NCBI GenBank assembly: GCA_937918935.1
Contig: CAKZSI010000011.1
Location: 1 to 64,000, forward strand
Direction: 5' to 3'
Source: an uncultured Chloroflexales bacterium
GTDB taxonomy: Bacteria > Chloroflexota > Chloroflexia > Chloroflexales > Chloroflexaceae
Length of the DNA: 64,000 nucleotides
Shown: positions 25,742-34,645 of the stretch, one piece after another
Layout of the letters: every line of letters begins with the position of its first letter
How positions within the stretch are numbered: position 1 is the stretch's first letter
Position numbers and translations under genes: made by a program
Notes under the pieces: model-generated
Told to the model about the DNA's origin: nothing
What the model saw: the letters and a program-made list of their open reading frames with translations, nothing else
The model's database searches: none

Positions 25742-26665
25742 ATGAACGCACAGCGCTTTTCATACGGTGGTCAGGCAGTGCTTGAGGGGGTCATGATGCG
25801 AGGCCGCCAGCAGGCTACCGTCGCCGTCCGCCGGCCCGATGGCGCCCTCGCTGTCAGGCACATTCCCGTCGCTGCTCAGACGTGGCCAGGGTGGACCAGG
25901 CGCCCCATTATCCGCGGCCTTGTCGGGTTGTGGGAGGCAGTCCGCATTGGCAAGCAGGCCCTTGATTTTTCGGCCACGGTCGCGGTTGGCGATCAGGATC
26001 AGGACCTTCACCCGCTCGCGCAGTTCGGCATCCTGGTGGTGGCGCTGGGGATCGCGCTGGGGGTCTTTGTCTTGCTGCCCTCGTTGATCGCCAATTACGC
26101 CGCTGAACATGGCGCGCCGGTACTGGTGCGTGAGATGATCGAAGGCGCAATCAATCTGCTGCTCGTCGTGGCGTACATCTATGCGATCAGTCGCCTGGGG
26201 GACATTCAGCGGGTCTTCGGGTACCACGGCGCCGAGCACAAGGTGATCAATGCCTATGAAGCTGGCGCCCCGTTGACGGTCGAGTCAGTCCGGCAGTTCT
26301 CGCGTATTCATCCCCGCTGCGGTACCAGTTTTCTGGTTATCGCTGCGCTCATAGGGTTCGTCATTTTTCTGTCGGTAAGCGGTCTGCCGCTCTGGCAGCG
26401 TGTTGGCGCCCGCATCCTGCTCATCCCGGTGGTAGCTGCGGTGGCCTTCGAGGTGATGCGCTTCGCCGCCGCGCACTACCACCGGCCCTGGGTGCAACGG
26501 CTGCTCACCCCGGCCCTGGCGACGCAGTACCTGACAACCCGTGAACCTGATGATGCGATGATAGCGACGGCCATCGCCGCCCTCGTCCCCGTTTTGGAGG
26601 CGGACGGCGTCGCATCGGCTGCGGTGGAGGAGGCGCCCGAAGCCGCTTTCGCCGTTACTGCGTGA
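25742..26665 (+). CDS. DUF1385 / YqhQ-like membrane protein
   Basis: The 307-residue protein starts YGGQAVLEGVMMRGRQQ, the hallmark of DUF1385. It continues with RPIIRGLVGLWEAVRIG, FGYHGAEHKVINAYEAG (about 165) and HPRCGTSFLVI (about 192). Four or five membrane helices are present. YqhQ in Bacillus is a membrane protein of poorly known role, and the conserved EGVMMR, HGAEHK and HPRCGTSF blocks look like a metal or catalytic site. A GTG at 25709 in the same frame is an alternative start. The next gene begins 78 bp downstream. Confidence 0.88.
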   Translation: MNAQRFSYGGQAVLEGVMMRGRQQATVAVRRPDGALAVRHIPVAAQTWPGWTRRPIIRGLVGLWEAVRIGKQALDFSATVAVGDQDQDLHPLAQFGILVVALGIALGVFVLLPSLIANYAAEHGAPVLVREMIEGAINLLLVVAYIYAISRLGDIQRVFGYHGAEHKVINAYEAGAPLTVESVRQFSRIHPRCGTSFLVIAALIGFVIFLSVSGLPLWQRVGARILLIPVVAAVAFEVMRFAAAHYHRPWVQRLLTPALATQYLTTREPDDAMIATAIAALVPVLEADGVASAAVEEAPEAAFAVTA

Positions 26666-26743
26666 GGCCCGCACGACCCGGCGGCAAGACCTGCGTAATC
26701 CGTAGCCGCCCACGATGTGTGCCGAGCCTCTGGAGGCAATGCA

Positions 26744-27559
26744 ATGGCCCTCGTAGGCAACATTCGCGATTTTGGCCTCTCCGATTTTCTGTACCTGGTC
26801 GATCGGGGTGACAAAACCGGGGGGTTGTACCTGTCGCACGGACAGGAAACTGCCTTACTGTTCTTCGAACGGGGCAAGCTGGTGATGGCTGTGCGACGTC
26901 CCGAGGATCAGCAGCCCGACTTGCTGGTGCGGCTGGGTCTGCTCAGTGAGAACCAGTTGGCCCGCGCTCGCGCCAGTCTGGCCGCTCGTGGCAATGGCGC
27001 AACGCTGACCGAAGTCATCCTGGCCGAGAATCTGGCGCCGCGTGAGCAACTTCAGGGGGCACTGCAAAGTTTCTCTGAAGAGGCGGTTTATAGCCTCTTC
27101 GGCTGGCCCGAAGGCGAATTTCGCTTCGAGCAGAACCAGCGCCCCGATCCGGCAGCGCCTACCATTCCCTCGCCGATCTCGGTCGATCACCTGATCATGG
27201 AAGGCTCCCGCCGGATTGATGAGATGGGCCGGATCAAAGATCGCATTCCTTCCACCGACCTGGTAGTCCGCTTTCTCGATCAGCCCGGGGTGCGGATCAA
27301 AGGGATCAAGCTCTCGACCGAGGAATGGCGCGTTATTGCCCGGATCAATGGCCGCGACACCCTGGCCGAGATCGCGCAGAAGACGAATCTCAAAGAGTTC
27401 GATGTCTGCCGAATCGTCTATGGCTTCTTGACCGCGGGTCTGGTAGAGGTGGTGAAGAAGCCTGTGCCGATGCCCCTTGCCCGTGGCGGCCCCGCTGAGA
27501 TGTCTCGGGTCAAGCGGAGCCTGGTGAATCGCATCATCAATCGTATCAAAGGTATGTAA
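26744..27559 (+). CDS. DUF4388 (PatA/FrzS-like) regulatory protein paired with a GTPase
   Basis: The 271-residue protein begins MALVGNIRDFGLSDFLYLVD, then KTGGLYLSHGQETALLFFERGKLVMA. That is the DUF4388 pattern: a short N-terminal domain with L-x-x-L-F-L and TG-L-hydrophobic-FE-G-L-V-A. The middle (about 60-125) resembles the type IV pilus assembly ATPase N-terminal and MshEN-type helices (LLVRLGLLSENQLARARA). The C-terminal part (about 195-245) looks like a winged helix (INGRDTLAEIAQKTNLKEFDVCRIVYGFLTAGLVEVV). ATG 26744 has GGAGG 8 nt upstream. A MglA-like GTPase gene starts 50 bp downstream, suggesting a two-protein switch. Confidence 0.8.
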   Translation: MALVGNIRDFGLSDFLYLVDRGDKTGGLYLSHGQETALLFFERGKLVMAVRRPEDQQPDLLVRLGLLSENQLARARASLAARGNGATLTEVILAENLAPREQLQGALQSFSEEAVYSLFGWPEGEFRFEQNQRPDPAAPTIPSPISVDHLIMEGSRRIDEMGRIKDRIPSTDLVVRFLDQPGVRIKGIKLSTEEWRVIARINGRDTLAEIAQKTNLKEFDVCRIVYGFLTAGLVEVVKKPVPMPLARGGPAEMSRVKRSLVNRIINRIKGM

Positions 27560-27609
27560 CACCCGATGTGTGCTTCATCCAGGGCACAGCACCGAAGCGG
27601 AGGGCTGGA

Positions 27610-28140
27610 GTGCAGACTGTAAAAATGGTAATCAGCGGCGCCGTGAACGCCGGCAAAACCGAGTTCATCCGCTCAATCAGCGAGATCGAGGTGGTCTCGA
27701 CCGAGCGCCGCGCGACCGATGATACCAGGATGATCAAAAAGGAGACCACGGTTGCGATGGACTTCGGTCGCATCGCGATCGGGCCCGATCTGGTGTTGCA
27801 TCTTTTCGGCACACCGGGGCAGAAGCGTTTCGACTTTATGTGGGAGATCCTTTCCGAGGGAATGCTCGGTCTGGTTATCCTCGTGGACAGTACGCGCCCG
27901 GAGACGTTCCGCGAGACGAACCGGATCATCGATTTCTTTATCTCCTACCGCGATACGGCCTATGTCATCGCGGCAAATAAGCAAGATCGCCCCAACGCCT
28001 GGAGTCCTGAGGAACTACGCCTCGCGTTGCGCCAGCCGCCGCATATCAAGGTGCTGCCCTGCGTCGCCTCCGACCGCGAGAGCGTGAAGAACGTGCTGCT
28101 TGAGCTCCTCTATGTCATCCAGGAACGGAGCGAGGAGTAG
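27610..28140 (+). CDS. Small Ras-like/MglA-type GTPase
   Basis: The 176-residue protein starts at GTG 27610 (GGAGG 6 nt upstream). It carries the P-loop GAVNAGKTEF (about 11-20), a switch I region with a conserved Thr (KKETTVAMDFG), G3 as LFGTPGQKRFDFM (about 78-90), which replaces the DxxG Asp, and G4 NKQD (about 122). This set matches the bacterial GTPases found next to DUF4388 or roadblock proteins and related to MglA, which control polarity, motility or cell-surface processes. A filamentous gliding phototroph could use it for gliding control; that is inference. It closes its operon just before a strong terminator. Confidence 0.82.
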   Translation: MQTVKMVISGAVNAGKTEFIRSISEIEVVSTERRATDDTRMIKKETTVAMDFGRIAIGPDLVLHLFGTPGQKRFDFMWEILSEGMLGLVILVDSTRPETFRETNRIIDFFISYRDTAYVIAANKQDRPNAWSPEELRLALRQPPHIKVLPCVASDRESVKNVLLELLYVIQERSEE

Positions 28141-28154
28141 GACCAGGATAAATG

Positions 28155-28193
28155 AAAAGGGATGGGAGGGCGAAAGCCCTCCCATCCCTTTTT
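28155..28193. terminator. Bidirectional intrinsic terminator
   Basis: AAAAGGGATGGGAGGGC, GAAA loop and GCCCTCCCATCCCTTTTT make a 17-bp perfect stem with a GNRA loop, A-run on one side and T-run on the other. It stops the GTPase operon from the left and the secreted protein gene from the right. Confidence 0.92.
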
Positions 28194-28230
28194 GCTTTCC
28201 GGTTGGGCGCTCGGCGGGGTAGGAGCAAAG

Positions 28231-28249
28231 GGGGAAAGCAGGTTTCCCC
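28231..28249. repeat. GGTTTCCCC-type intergenic palindrome (degenerate)
   Basis: GGGGAAAGCAGGTTTCCCC followed by GATCCCCTGCCTGAAGG. The left arm has a substitution relative to the copy at 17045. Confidence 0.7.
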
Positions 28250-28330
28250 GATCCCCTGCCTGAAGGGGGGGCCGGGAGCGCGCAGCCCTCCTGGAAAAAC
28301 ATCGGATACCCTGGTTATCCGGGTAAGTTC

Positions 28331-29776
28331 TTATGGGACACGCACCCAGCGCGCCTGGTCGAACCAGATCGTTGCCCCGGCGTCGCCAGCGAGCGCCCCG
28401 CTCTGCACGTAGCCTTCCATACCGGCCTTGAAGGGGAAGCGCCCCAGGTGCACCCAACCGGTCTGGGCACGCTGGTTGACCGTAACTTCCAACGTGCCGT
28501 CACGGTGCTGGATGACATAGCGCGCCTGCGTGGCCCGCTCGCGTTTGCTCGGGCAGGTCGGAACGTGCACGAAGAGATCGTACTCGGCTTCGACGGGTAG
28601 ATCTGGCTGCCAGCGGACCACCAGACCACCCCGCGCCGGGTCGTTCACTGTGGTGGCCTGGTAGGCATGGCGCCCCATGCCGCAGCCAACGGGGCTGGCG
28701 GTGAGAACGGCCTCGTTGTGCCAGAAATCGCCGCCGAGTTCGTCAACCACGTGCTCGGGAGCGGCCGGGTCGCGCCGGGGAGGGCCGGCGATGGGGTCCT
28801 GTCCCAGCCAGAGGTACGTAACCTCCACTTCGGCCTGGTCGCCGACGATCCCCAGGTCATCCCACCAGATGCCATCGCCCACATCCATAGCCGTAGGGAA
28901 GCGCACGAAGCCCTTATCGGCACGCCCGCCGTTGAAGCCTTCGTAGTATGCGGCGTGGTCGAGGGGCCACCCGCGCTCAAGCTGCGGAAAGCCGCCACGC
29001 GGCTGGTTCCAGTAGTCGTCGCGTTCGCTATAGGGGCCGACGTCGTAGACCGGGGCCACCACACTGCGACCCTGGTAGCTGATACGTACCTGATACTCAT
29101 CGCGACCACGGGTGGAGAGCACCGTCCACGAGGGTAAGGCGACGAAGCGCGCCCGCGGCGGAATGACGTAGCCATTGGCCGTCCGCCCACCGACCATGCC
29201 CAGCCGGGTGGCGCGGATGCGGAAGGTTGGGGCGATGCTAAACGGCGCGGCGCTGGCTGCCGTGGAGACGGAGGGCGCCTGGTTGGTGCTGGCGAGACGC
29301 ACATCGCGTACTGTCGGCGCCGCGTCGGCGCTGCCGAGCAGGATCACGCGGTACTGTGCGCGGCGCAGGGGTTGCTCGAAGCCAACTACGGCCCCGTCGG
29401 GAAGATTGGTGACCCAGGGCAACCAGCGTTGCCCGTCGGGGCTGCCGCGCAGATCAACGCGCGCCTCGGCGCCGGGAGGGAGCGTGGCGGCGTAGCTCAG
29501 TTTCAGACGGGTGACGGGTGGGTTGAGCAGAACAGGCTCGAAGAGGGCGCTGCCATAGCGCTGGTAGCCGGCGACGATGGACGGGGGTGGGCCGGCGTCG
29601 GCCACGAGCGTGAGGGAGCGGTCAGGGCTGCTCCACACACCGTCAAGCAACTCCAGGCTTCCAGCGTACACGGGGCTGTCTGCCAGGGCGGGAAGGGCAG
29701 GGACGAGAGCAGCGATGAGGATCAAGAGCGCCCAGAATGGCTGCGACCACAACCCGGGGGATCGCTTGCTACTCAA
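28331..29776 (-). CDS. Secreted protein with C-terminal golvesin/Xly-like domain
   Basis: The 481-residue protein starts with TTG at 29776, which has GGAGG 5 nt upstream. It has a signal peptide (hydrophobic about 12-30, likely cleavage after ALA). The C-terminal 130 residues (about 345-481) contain LPVEAEYDLFVHVP, then ARYVIQHRDGT, VNQRAQTGWVHLGRFPFKAG and a final beta strand with FDQARW. This is the golvesin C-terminal-like domain seen in secreted bacterial enzymes and polysaccharide-binding proteins. The N-terminal part looks like beta-sandwich and shows no catalytic motif I recognise. A cell-surface or sheath role is plausible. It ends beside the bidirectional terminator. Confidence 0.7.
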   Translation of the reverse strand: MSSKRSPGLWSQPFWALLILIAALVPALPALADSPVYAGSLELLDGVWSSPDRSLTLVADAGPPPSIVAGYQRYGSALFEPVLLNPPVTRLKLSYAATLPPGAEARVDLRGSPDGQRWLPWVTNLPDGAVVGFEQPLRRAQYRVILLGSADAAPTVRDVRLASTNQAPSVSTAASAAPFSIAPTFRIRATRLGMVGGRTANGYVIPPRARFVALPSWTVLSTRGRDEYQVRISYQGRSVVAPVYDVGPYSERDDYWNQPRGGFPQLERGWPLDHAAYYEGFNGGRADKGFVRFPTAMDVGDGIWWDDLGIVGDQAEVEVTYLWLGQDPIAGPPRRDPAAPEHVVDELGGDFWHNEAVLTASPVGCGMGRHAYQATTVNDPARGGLVVRWQPDLPVEAEYDLFVHVPTCPSKRERATQARYVIQHRDGTLEVTVNQRAQTGWVHLGRFPFKAGMEGYVQSGALAGDAGATIWFDQARWVRVP

Positions 29777-29834
29777 TCGGTCCTCCGTTGTCTACGTTCC
29801 TGGTAGTATCGCCACATCCTGGTGGACGGAGAGG

Positions 29835-29843
29835 ATTATAGCA
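29835..29843 (-). promoter_or_regulatory. Extended -10 promoter for the golvesin-like gene
   Basis: On the minus strand TGCTATAAT fits the TGnTATAAT extended -10. No good -35 is seen. The TTG start lies about 50 nt downstream. Confidence 0.5.
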
Positions 29844-29860
29844 TAATTTCTTCTTAACGT

Positions 29861-29901
29861 GGCAGGGGGCAGGGAAAACCTGGTTTCCCCTGCCCCCTGC
29901 C
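29861..29901. repeat. Long GGTTTCCCC-type palindrome
   Basis: Two 20-nt arms around a single T pair at 19 of 20 positions. The core is AAAACCTGGTTTCCCC and the outer arms are GGCAGGGGGCAGG. It is the longest copy of the family in the window and lies between two co-oriented genes. Confidence 0.88.
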
Positions 29902-29923
29902 CGAAGGGTGGACGTGATTGCGC

Positions 29924-31102
29924 CTACAGATTGGCGGGGCGTTCGCCCAGGGTGACCTGGATATTGCGCTCCCGGCCGTCGCGGAGTATGGTAAGGGTGA
30001 TGGTATCACCGGGCTTGTAGCCCAGCAGCAGTTGGCGGAGCGAGGTGCCGTAATCCAGGCGGACGCCGTTCACTGCGATGATAATGTCGCCTTCGCGCAG
30101 GCCGGCGCGAGCGGCGGCGCTACCGGGCTGCACAGCCGGCTCGCCGGGGCGGCTGCTGCGTATGTAGGCCCCGTTCTGCACCGGCAGGTTGAACTCGGCG
30201 GCTACCTGGCCGTCAATAGTGATGTAGGTGATCCCCAGGAAGGGGAAGCGCACCCGCCCGGTGGTGATCAACTGGTCGGCCACGTTGCGGAAGATCGCGC
30301 TGGGCACGGCGAAGCCCAACCCCTCGACCGGCGCGGCGCCAAAGCCAAAACCGCCGGTGTCGCCACGCACCACCAGGGTGTTGATGCCGACGACTTCGCC
30401 GGCCAGGTTGATCAGCGGGCCGCCACTGTTGCCCGAGTTAATCGCCGCATCCGTCTGGATCAGTCCCTCCAGGCCGGTGCCGGGAAGGGAGCGGTTCAGC
30501 GCGCTGACTACGCCGGCTGTGACGGTGTTGCGGAAATTGCCTAGCGGGCTGCCAATGGCCAGCACCGTCTCGCCAGGCTGCAACTTCGTCGAGTCGCCAA
30601 TGCTCGCCACTCCGGGGACGGCGCCCTGGACGCGGATTACGGCGATGTCGTTGAGCGGGTCCGTGCCGATCAGCCGCGCTTCTTGCAATGTACCGTCGGC
30701 GAAGAGCACGCGCAATCCGGTGGCATTCTCAACTACGTGGTTGTTGGTAACGATATGACCCTGTTCGGTAATGACCACACCGCTGCCGCTGCCGCGCCCC
30801 TGCCGGGTGGTTACGATCACCGTGACCACTGCCGGGCCCACTTTCTGTACCGCGGCGACCACGGCGTCGGAGTGGGCCGAGTGCCCGACGGCGCTCTGCG
30901 TGGAAGGCGCCAGGCGTGGGGCAGCCTGCGCCTCACTCTGTACACTTACCGGCTGTGCAGCGATGGCGGGTGCAGCGGAGGCCTCACGCCCGGTGACGAC
31001 CATCGCCACGACCCCGCCGGCCACGGCCCCGCCACCGATGCCAATGACAATCCCGAGGAGCAGGACGGCCAGGAGCAAGAGCGGATTGTGTTTGCGTTCC
31101 AT
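29924..31102 (-). CDS. HtrA/DegP-like membrane-anchored serine protease with PDZ domain
   Basis: The 392-residue protein has an N-terminal membrane anchor (about 8-36), a low-complexity linker, a trypsin-like domain and one PDZ domain (about 290-385, with AGLREGDIIIAVNG and LLLGYKPGDTITL). The catalytic triad is visible: His122 in TNNHVV, Asp152 in LNDIAV and Ser226 in NSGNSGGPL. It degrades or refolds damaged proteins outside the inner membrane. Length and layout match the S1C family with one PDZ. ATG 31102 opens MERKHN. It lies upstream of the golvesin-like gene, but that gene has its own promoter. Confidence 0.93.
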   Translation of the reverse strand: MERKHNPLLLLAVLLLGIVIGIGGGAVAGGVVAMVVTGREASAAPAIAAQPVSVQSEAQAAPRLAPSTQSAVGHSAHSDAVVAAVQKVGPAVVTVIVTTRQGRGSGSGVVITEQGHIVTNNHVVENATGLRVLFADGTLQEARLIGTDPLNDIAVIRVQGAVPGVASIGDSTKLQPGETVLAIGSPLGNFRNTVTAGVVSALNRSLPGTGLEGLIQTDAAINSGNSGGPLINLAGEVVGINTLVVRGDTGGFGFGAAPVEGLGFAVPSAIFRNVADQLITTGRVRFPFLGITYITIDGQVAAEFNLPVQNGAYIRSSRPGEPAVQPGSAAARAGLREGDIIIAVNGVRLDYGTSLRQLLLGYKPGDTITLTILRDGRERNIQVTLGERPANL

Positions 31103-31426
31103 GGGCTATACCATTTGTGGATGTTGGATGGCGGATTGGCGCAACCTTGAGGAGTGCCCATCACAAGGTAAGGGGGGAAACCTTTTTCACTCAGGGGCGA
31201 AGCATCTTTATCTCTCCCCGCTGTTGCGTGTCTGCCGGGGGGGAGGACCGCCGGCGTTGGAGCCGCCTGACGCCGTGAGGACGGATGTCCTGCTTTCAGT
31301 ATATGGCAGACGACTGAGGACGAGGTTAAGTGGATGTAAGAACTGGATGAGAGGGTGGACGCAATGCGAAGGCAGGGAAGCAAAGAAGTTTTCCTGGGAG
31401 GGCGCAGCCCTCCCAGATCCCAGTTG
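31103..31426. other. Intergenic region with repeat fragments
   Basis: No gene is supported. Contents are a 17-bp sequence shared with 43011-43027, a G-run with GGGGGGAAACC near 31160 (half of the dispersed palindrome) and the inverted repeat at 31394-31416. Confidence 0.6.
31394..31416. repeat. 10-bp perfect inverted repeat
   Basis: CTGGGAGGGC, 3 nt, GCCCTCCCAG, directly after the stop of the SDR epimerase gene. The same GGGAGGGC-nnn-GCCCTCCC core occurs at 28161 and 35731. No T-tract follows on the minus strand, so terminator activity is uncertain. Confidence 0.75.
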
Positions 31427-32365
31427 TCACTTCAGCAGATCCTGAAGCGCCGGCTTCAGGGTCGGGAAGCGGAAGGAGTAGCCCAGTTCCAGGGCGCGTT
31501 TGGGGAGCACGCGCTGGCCCCTGGTCACCAGGTCGGCCATCTCGCCGAGGGCGATGCGCAGGGTAAACTCGGGCACCGGCAGCCACGAGGGTGAGCCGAG
31601 CACCTCGCCGAGGGTCTCGCAAAAGGTGCGGTTGGTCAGGGGGGTCGGCGCGGTAGCATTCATTGGTCCGCGCACACGCTCGTCTTCGAGAGCGAGGAGC
31701 AGGATGCCGATCTCATCGTCGGGATGGATCCAGGAGTAATACTGCGTGCCGGGCATGATCGGGCCGCCGGTGCGGAGGCGGAACGGCAGCAGCAACTGCG
31801 CCAGGGCGCCCCGCTCCGGGTCAAGCACGATGCCGGTGCGGATCAGGGCCGTGCGCGCGCCATACTCCTCAGCGCGGGAGGCTTCCCGTTCCCAGGCGAT
31901 GCACACCTCGGCGACGAAGTCGTGTCCGGGAGGAGAGCTTTCGTCGAGGGGGGTATCGTCGCGATAACCGTAGTAGCCAATCGCCGAGGCGTTGACCAGC
32001 ACGGCAGGGCGCTGTTCGGCGGCGGCAATGGCATTGACGATGCCTCGCGTGCCGATGACGCGGCTGTTGAGGATCTCCTGCTTGTACTCCGGCGTCCAGC
32101 GCACCCCCAGCAGACCCTGGGCGATAGGCGCCCCGGCGAGATGAATAACGGCATGCGCCCCGTCAATTGCCGTGGTCCAGGGGCCACCTTCGGTGGGCGA
32201 CCAGGATACATACTCGGCGGCGCCGGGCAGGGTGGCGCGCGCCTTGACGGGGTTGCGCGAGAAGATGACCAGTTCATAACCCCGCTCGCGCAGGGCGCTG
32301 AACAGCTTCGTGCCGATCAACCCGGTCGCGCCGGTGAGAACAATACGTTTATTAGTGGTATTCAT
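31427..32365 (-). CDS. TIGR01777-family SDR epimerase
   Basis: The 312-residue protein has the extended-SDR dinucleotide motif GATGLIGTKL (about 12-21), HLAGAPIAQ (about 75), a catalytic YYGYR region with Ser in NASAIGYYG (about 128), and the family-specific C-terminal block RALELGYSFRFPTLKPAL. This matches TIGR01777/YfcH-type nucleotide sugar epimerase-like proteins, whose substrate is unknown. It is full length. It is divergent from the glycoside hydrolase gene to its right. Confidence 0.9.
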   Translation of the reverse strand: MNTTNKRIVLTGATGLIGTKLFSALRERGYELVIFSRNPVKARATLPGAAEYVSWSPTEGGPWTTAIDGAHAVIHLAGAPIAQGLLGVRWTPEYKQEILNSRVIGTRGIVNAIAAAEQRPAVLVNASAIGYYGYRDDTPLDESSPPGHDFVAEVCIAWEREASRAEEYGARTALIRTGIVLDPERGALAQLLLPFRLRTGGPIMPGTQYYSWIHPDDEIGILLLALEDERVRGPMNATAPTPLTNRTFCETLGEVLGSPSWLPVPEFTLRIALGEMADLVTRGQRVLPKRALELGYSFRFPTLKPALQDLLK

Positions 32366-32559
32366 AGGAATAGAGTACTCCGGGTTGCATCACTGGTCAA
32401 GGGCGGGCGCGAGCACGATGTTGGATTGCTGACCGGTGAGCTACGAACGCCGAGATATGTGATACCCTATGCGCTCGGAGGACGCAAGGAGGGACGCGGG
32501 CTGCGCGGATGTCGCGTGATGCGCCGCGACGAGTCGAAGCAATGGAGTGGAATGGAGTT

Positions 32560-34473
32560 ATGGGGCGATACCCGATGGCCAGCGTGCTGGTGCTGGTGTT
32601 GATACTGCTGGTCTCGTTCGTTCCAGGCACCCCGACGGTGGGCGCTGCCCCTCGCCAACCCGCGGGGCCGCCCACGCTCTTCGGCCTGAACATGTACATC
32701 ACCGGCCGCGAGCGGAGCGATGCTGAGGCCGCCGCGCTGGTGGCGATGGCCACCCGCATCGGGGCCAACTGGACCCGCGAGGAGATCTGCTGGGCCTGCT
32801 GGGGCCGGGAGGCCGCGAACCTGTTCTACGACCGGCGCATCGGTCTGCTCGCCGACGCGGGCATTGGCATCATTGGCATGCTCCTGACCACGCCCGAGCA
32901 GTATCGCGACCCGCGCTGCGTGGCCCACGCCAGAGCCACCAGCCAGCCTGCATACTGGTGCGCCCCGACCGACATGGATGCCTACGCCCGCTGGGTTGGC
33001 CAGGTCGTTGAACGCTACGACGGCGACGGCGTCAACGACGCCCCCGGTTCGCCGCGCGTGGCCGCCTGGGAGATCTGGAACGAGCCGGATATGGACGGCA
33101 CCTGGCTCCCCCGGGCCGACCCGGCGGCCTATGCCATGATGCTGCGCAAGGCGTATGCCGCGGTCAAGCAGGCCGATCCCACCGCGCTCGTGCTGAGCGG
33201 CGGAGTCTACGTCTTCGACGCAGTCGGCCAGAATGCCTTTATGGACAGGGTGGTTGAAATTGCGGGCTGGGAGAGCTTTGATGTACTCTCCATCCATCCC
33301 TGGCTGATTGACCACGCTCCTGATGATCCCGCGCTGATCAACCCCCGCGAGCGCTTCGACGTGACTATCCCCGGGCGGCTCGAGCTGGCGAAGCGCTGGG
33401 CGGCCCGCGGCGGCAAGCCGGTGTGGGTCACCGAGGTGGGCTGGAGCGTCTGCGGCGGGGCCTGTGCGCCCCAGTTCGCCAAAAGCCTTGACCAGCAGGC
33501 TGATTACCTGGTGCGTACCTTCGTGCTGGCGGCGGCGGCGGGCATTCCCCACGTCAGCTATTTTCAGCTCGAGGACAAGTTCGGTGGTGCGCAGCAACCA
33601 TGGGGGCCGGCGGCGATCGTTGACGACGCGCTCAACCCCAGACCGGCCTACCTGGCCTACGGCACAATGGTAGCCCAGTTGCAGTTCGCGCGCTACGAGG
33701 GGATCGGGCCAGCCCATCGCCCCGGACGGCTGGCCCACTACCGCTTCGTTCAACCCGACGGCGGCAGCGTAGATGTCCTCTGGAGCCTCGGCGAGCGGCG
33801 CAGCGTTGAGCTGCCGCTGGCGCCGGGGCGCAGCGCGGCCCTGATCCAGCGTGATGGGGCCGAGCAGCCACTTGCGGGCAGTGTAGCGAGCATCAGTGTG
33901 GGGGAGCGCCCGGTGTACCTGCGCCAGATGCCGCCTGGCCGGTCACGTAGCTTCGCCGAGACGGGGCTGACGGTGAGCGGGGTGTTTCTGGCCGCCTGGG
34001 AGCGGGGCGGCGGTCTGACCGTGTTGGGCCTGCCGCTAACGCCGGAACGGGTGGAGCGCGGTGCCGACGGACACGAGCGGCGCGTGCAGTGGTTCGAGCG
34101 CACCCGCCTGGAGTACCACCCCGAGAACCCGTCGCCCAACGATGTCCTCAGCGGGCTGCTCGGGGTGGAGTACCTGGCGCGCCGTGGCATTGACTGGCGC
34201 AGCCTGCCCACGGTGAGCGGGGCCGCGCCGGGCTGCCGCTACTTCCCCGAGACGCAGCACAGCCTCTGCTCGCCCTTCCGCGCTTTCTGGGAGCGCAACG
34301 GCGGCCTGGCGACATTCGGCTACCCGCTCAGTGAGCCGCTGACCGAACCAGTGGAGAGCGGGCGCGCCTTGACCGTGCAGTACTTCGAGCGGAGCCGCTT
34401 CGAGGAGCACCCCGACCAGCCGCCCGCGCGCCGCGTGCAGTTGAGCCGCCTGGGGGCCGAGTTGCTGCCGTAG
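32560..34473 (+). CDS. Secreted glycoside hydrolase-like protein (clan A type) with C-terminal repeats
   Basis: The 637-residue protein has a signal-like hydrophobic segment just after the start. A TIM-barrel region (about 45-400) carries WEIWNEPDMDG near residue 171, where WNEP holds the acid/base Glu, and VWVTEVGWS near 290, where TE-GW holds the nucleophile. This is the pattern of clan GH-A families such as GH39 or GH5. The C-terminal part has two repeats of the type FWERNGGL-FGYPLSEP followed by QYFERSRFEEHP (about 490-550 and 565-635), common in secreted Chloroflexota proteins. Substrate is unknown; an extracellular polysaccharide is likely. Starts at 32542 or 32575 are possible alternatives. 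Confidence 0.8.
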   Translation: MGRYPMASVLVLVLILLVSFVPGTPTVGAAPRQPAGPPTLFGLNMYITGRERSDAEAAALVAMATRIGANWTREEICWACWGREAANLFYDRRIGLLADAGIGIIGMLLTTPEQYRDPRCVAHARATSQPAYWCAPTDMDAYARWVGQVVERYDGDGVNDAPGSPRVAAWEIWNEPDMDGTWLPRADPAAYAMMLRKAYAAVKQADPTALVLSGGVYVFDAVGQNAFMDRVVEIAGWESFDVLSIHPWLIDHAPDDPALINPRERFDVTIPGRLELAKRWAARGGKPVWVTEVGWSVCGGACAPQFAKSLDQQADYLVRTFVLAAAAGIPHVSYFQLEDKFGGAQQPWGPAAIVDDALNPRPAYLAYGTMVAQLQFARYEGIGPAHRPGRLAHYRFVQPDGGSVDVLWSLGERRSVELPLAPGRSAALIQRDGAEQPLAGSVASISVGERPVYLRQMPPGRSRSFAETGLTVSGVFLAAWERGGGLTVLGLPLTPERVERGADGHERRVQWFERTRLEYHPENPSPNDVLSGLLGVEYLARRGIDWRSLPTVSGAAPGCRYFPETQHSLCSPFRAFWERNGGLATFGYPLSEPLTEPVESGRALTVQYFERSRFEEHPDQPPARRVQLSRLGAELLP

Positions 34474-34477
34474 GGCG

Positions 34478-34645
34478 TGGCAGCGAGGCGTGTCTGTTGG
34501 CCGGGTCATTTCTGACCTCGTGCGCCAGGCGCTCACTCCCCCCGCACCGGGCCAGATTCGCAACGGTGTTCCGCTCTTCCCCATCCAGCCGGGCGCCCAG
34601 GTGGTTACCCCGGAGTTGATTAACCAGTTGCGTGACAAGCTGTGA
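34478..34645 (+). pseudogene. VapB-type antitoxin remnant (C-terminal half)
   Basis: The frame reads VSVGRVISDLVRQALTPP, then GQIRNGVPLFPIQP and VVTPELINQLRDKL before TGA. The SVGRVISDLVRQAL part is the helix after the ribbon in RHH antitoxins of the VapB type, and the PE-INQLRDKL ending is also typical. The expected start (MRTTLDLDDD-like) is absent: the sequence is cut where the upstream hydrolase gene ends. It overlaps the toxin start as TGATG, the usual coupling in such operons. Confidence 0.6.

Noticed and set aside
28176-28330. Riboswitch or small RNA in the gap after the GTPase gene
   Set aside because: The gap is explained by a bidirectional terminator and one degenerate palindrome; nothing else is structured.
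32467-33753. Minus-strand 428-codon frame opposite the glycoside hydrolase
   Set aside because: The plus-strand product has a signal peptide, catalytic motifs and repeats; the minus frame is its shadow and has no motif.
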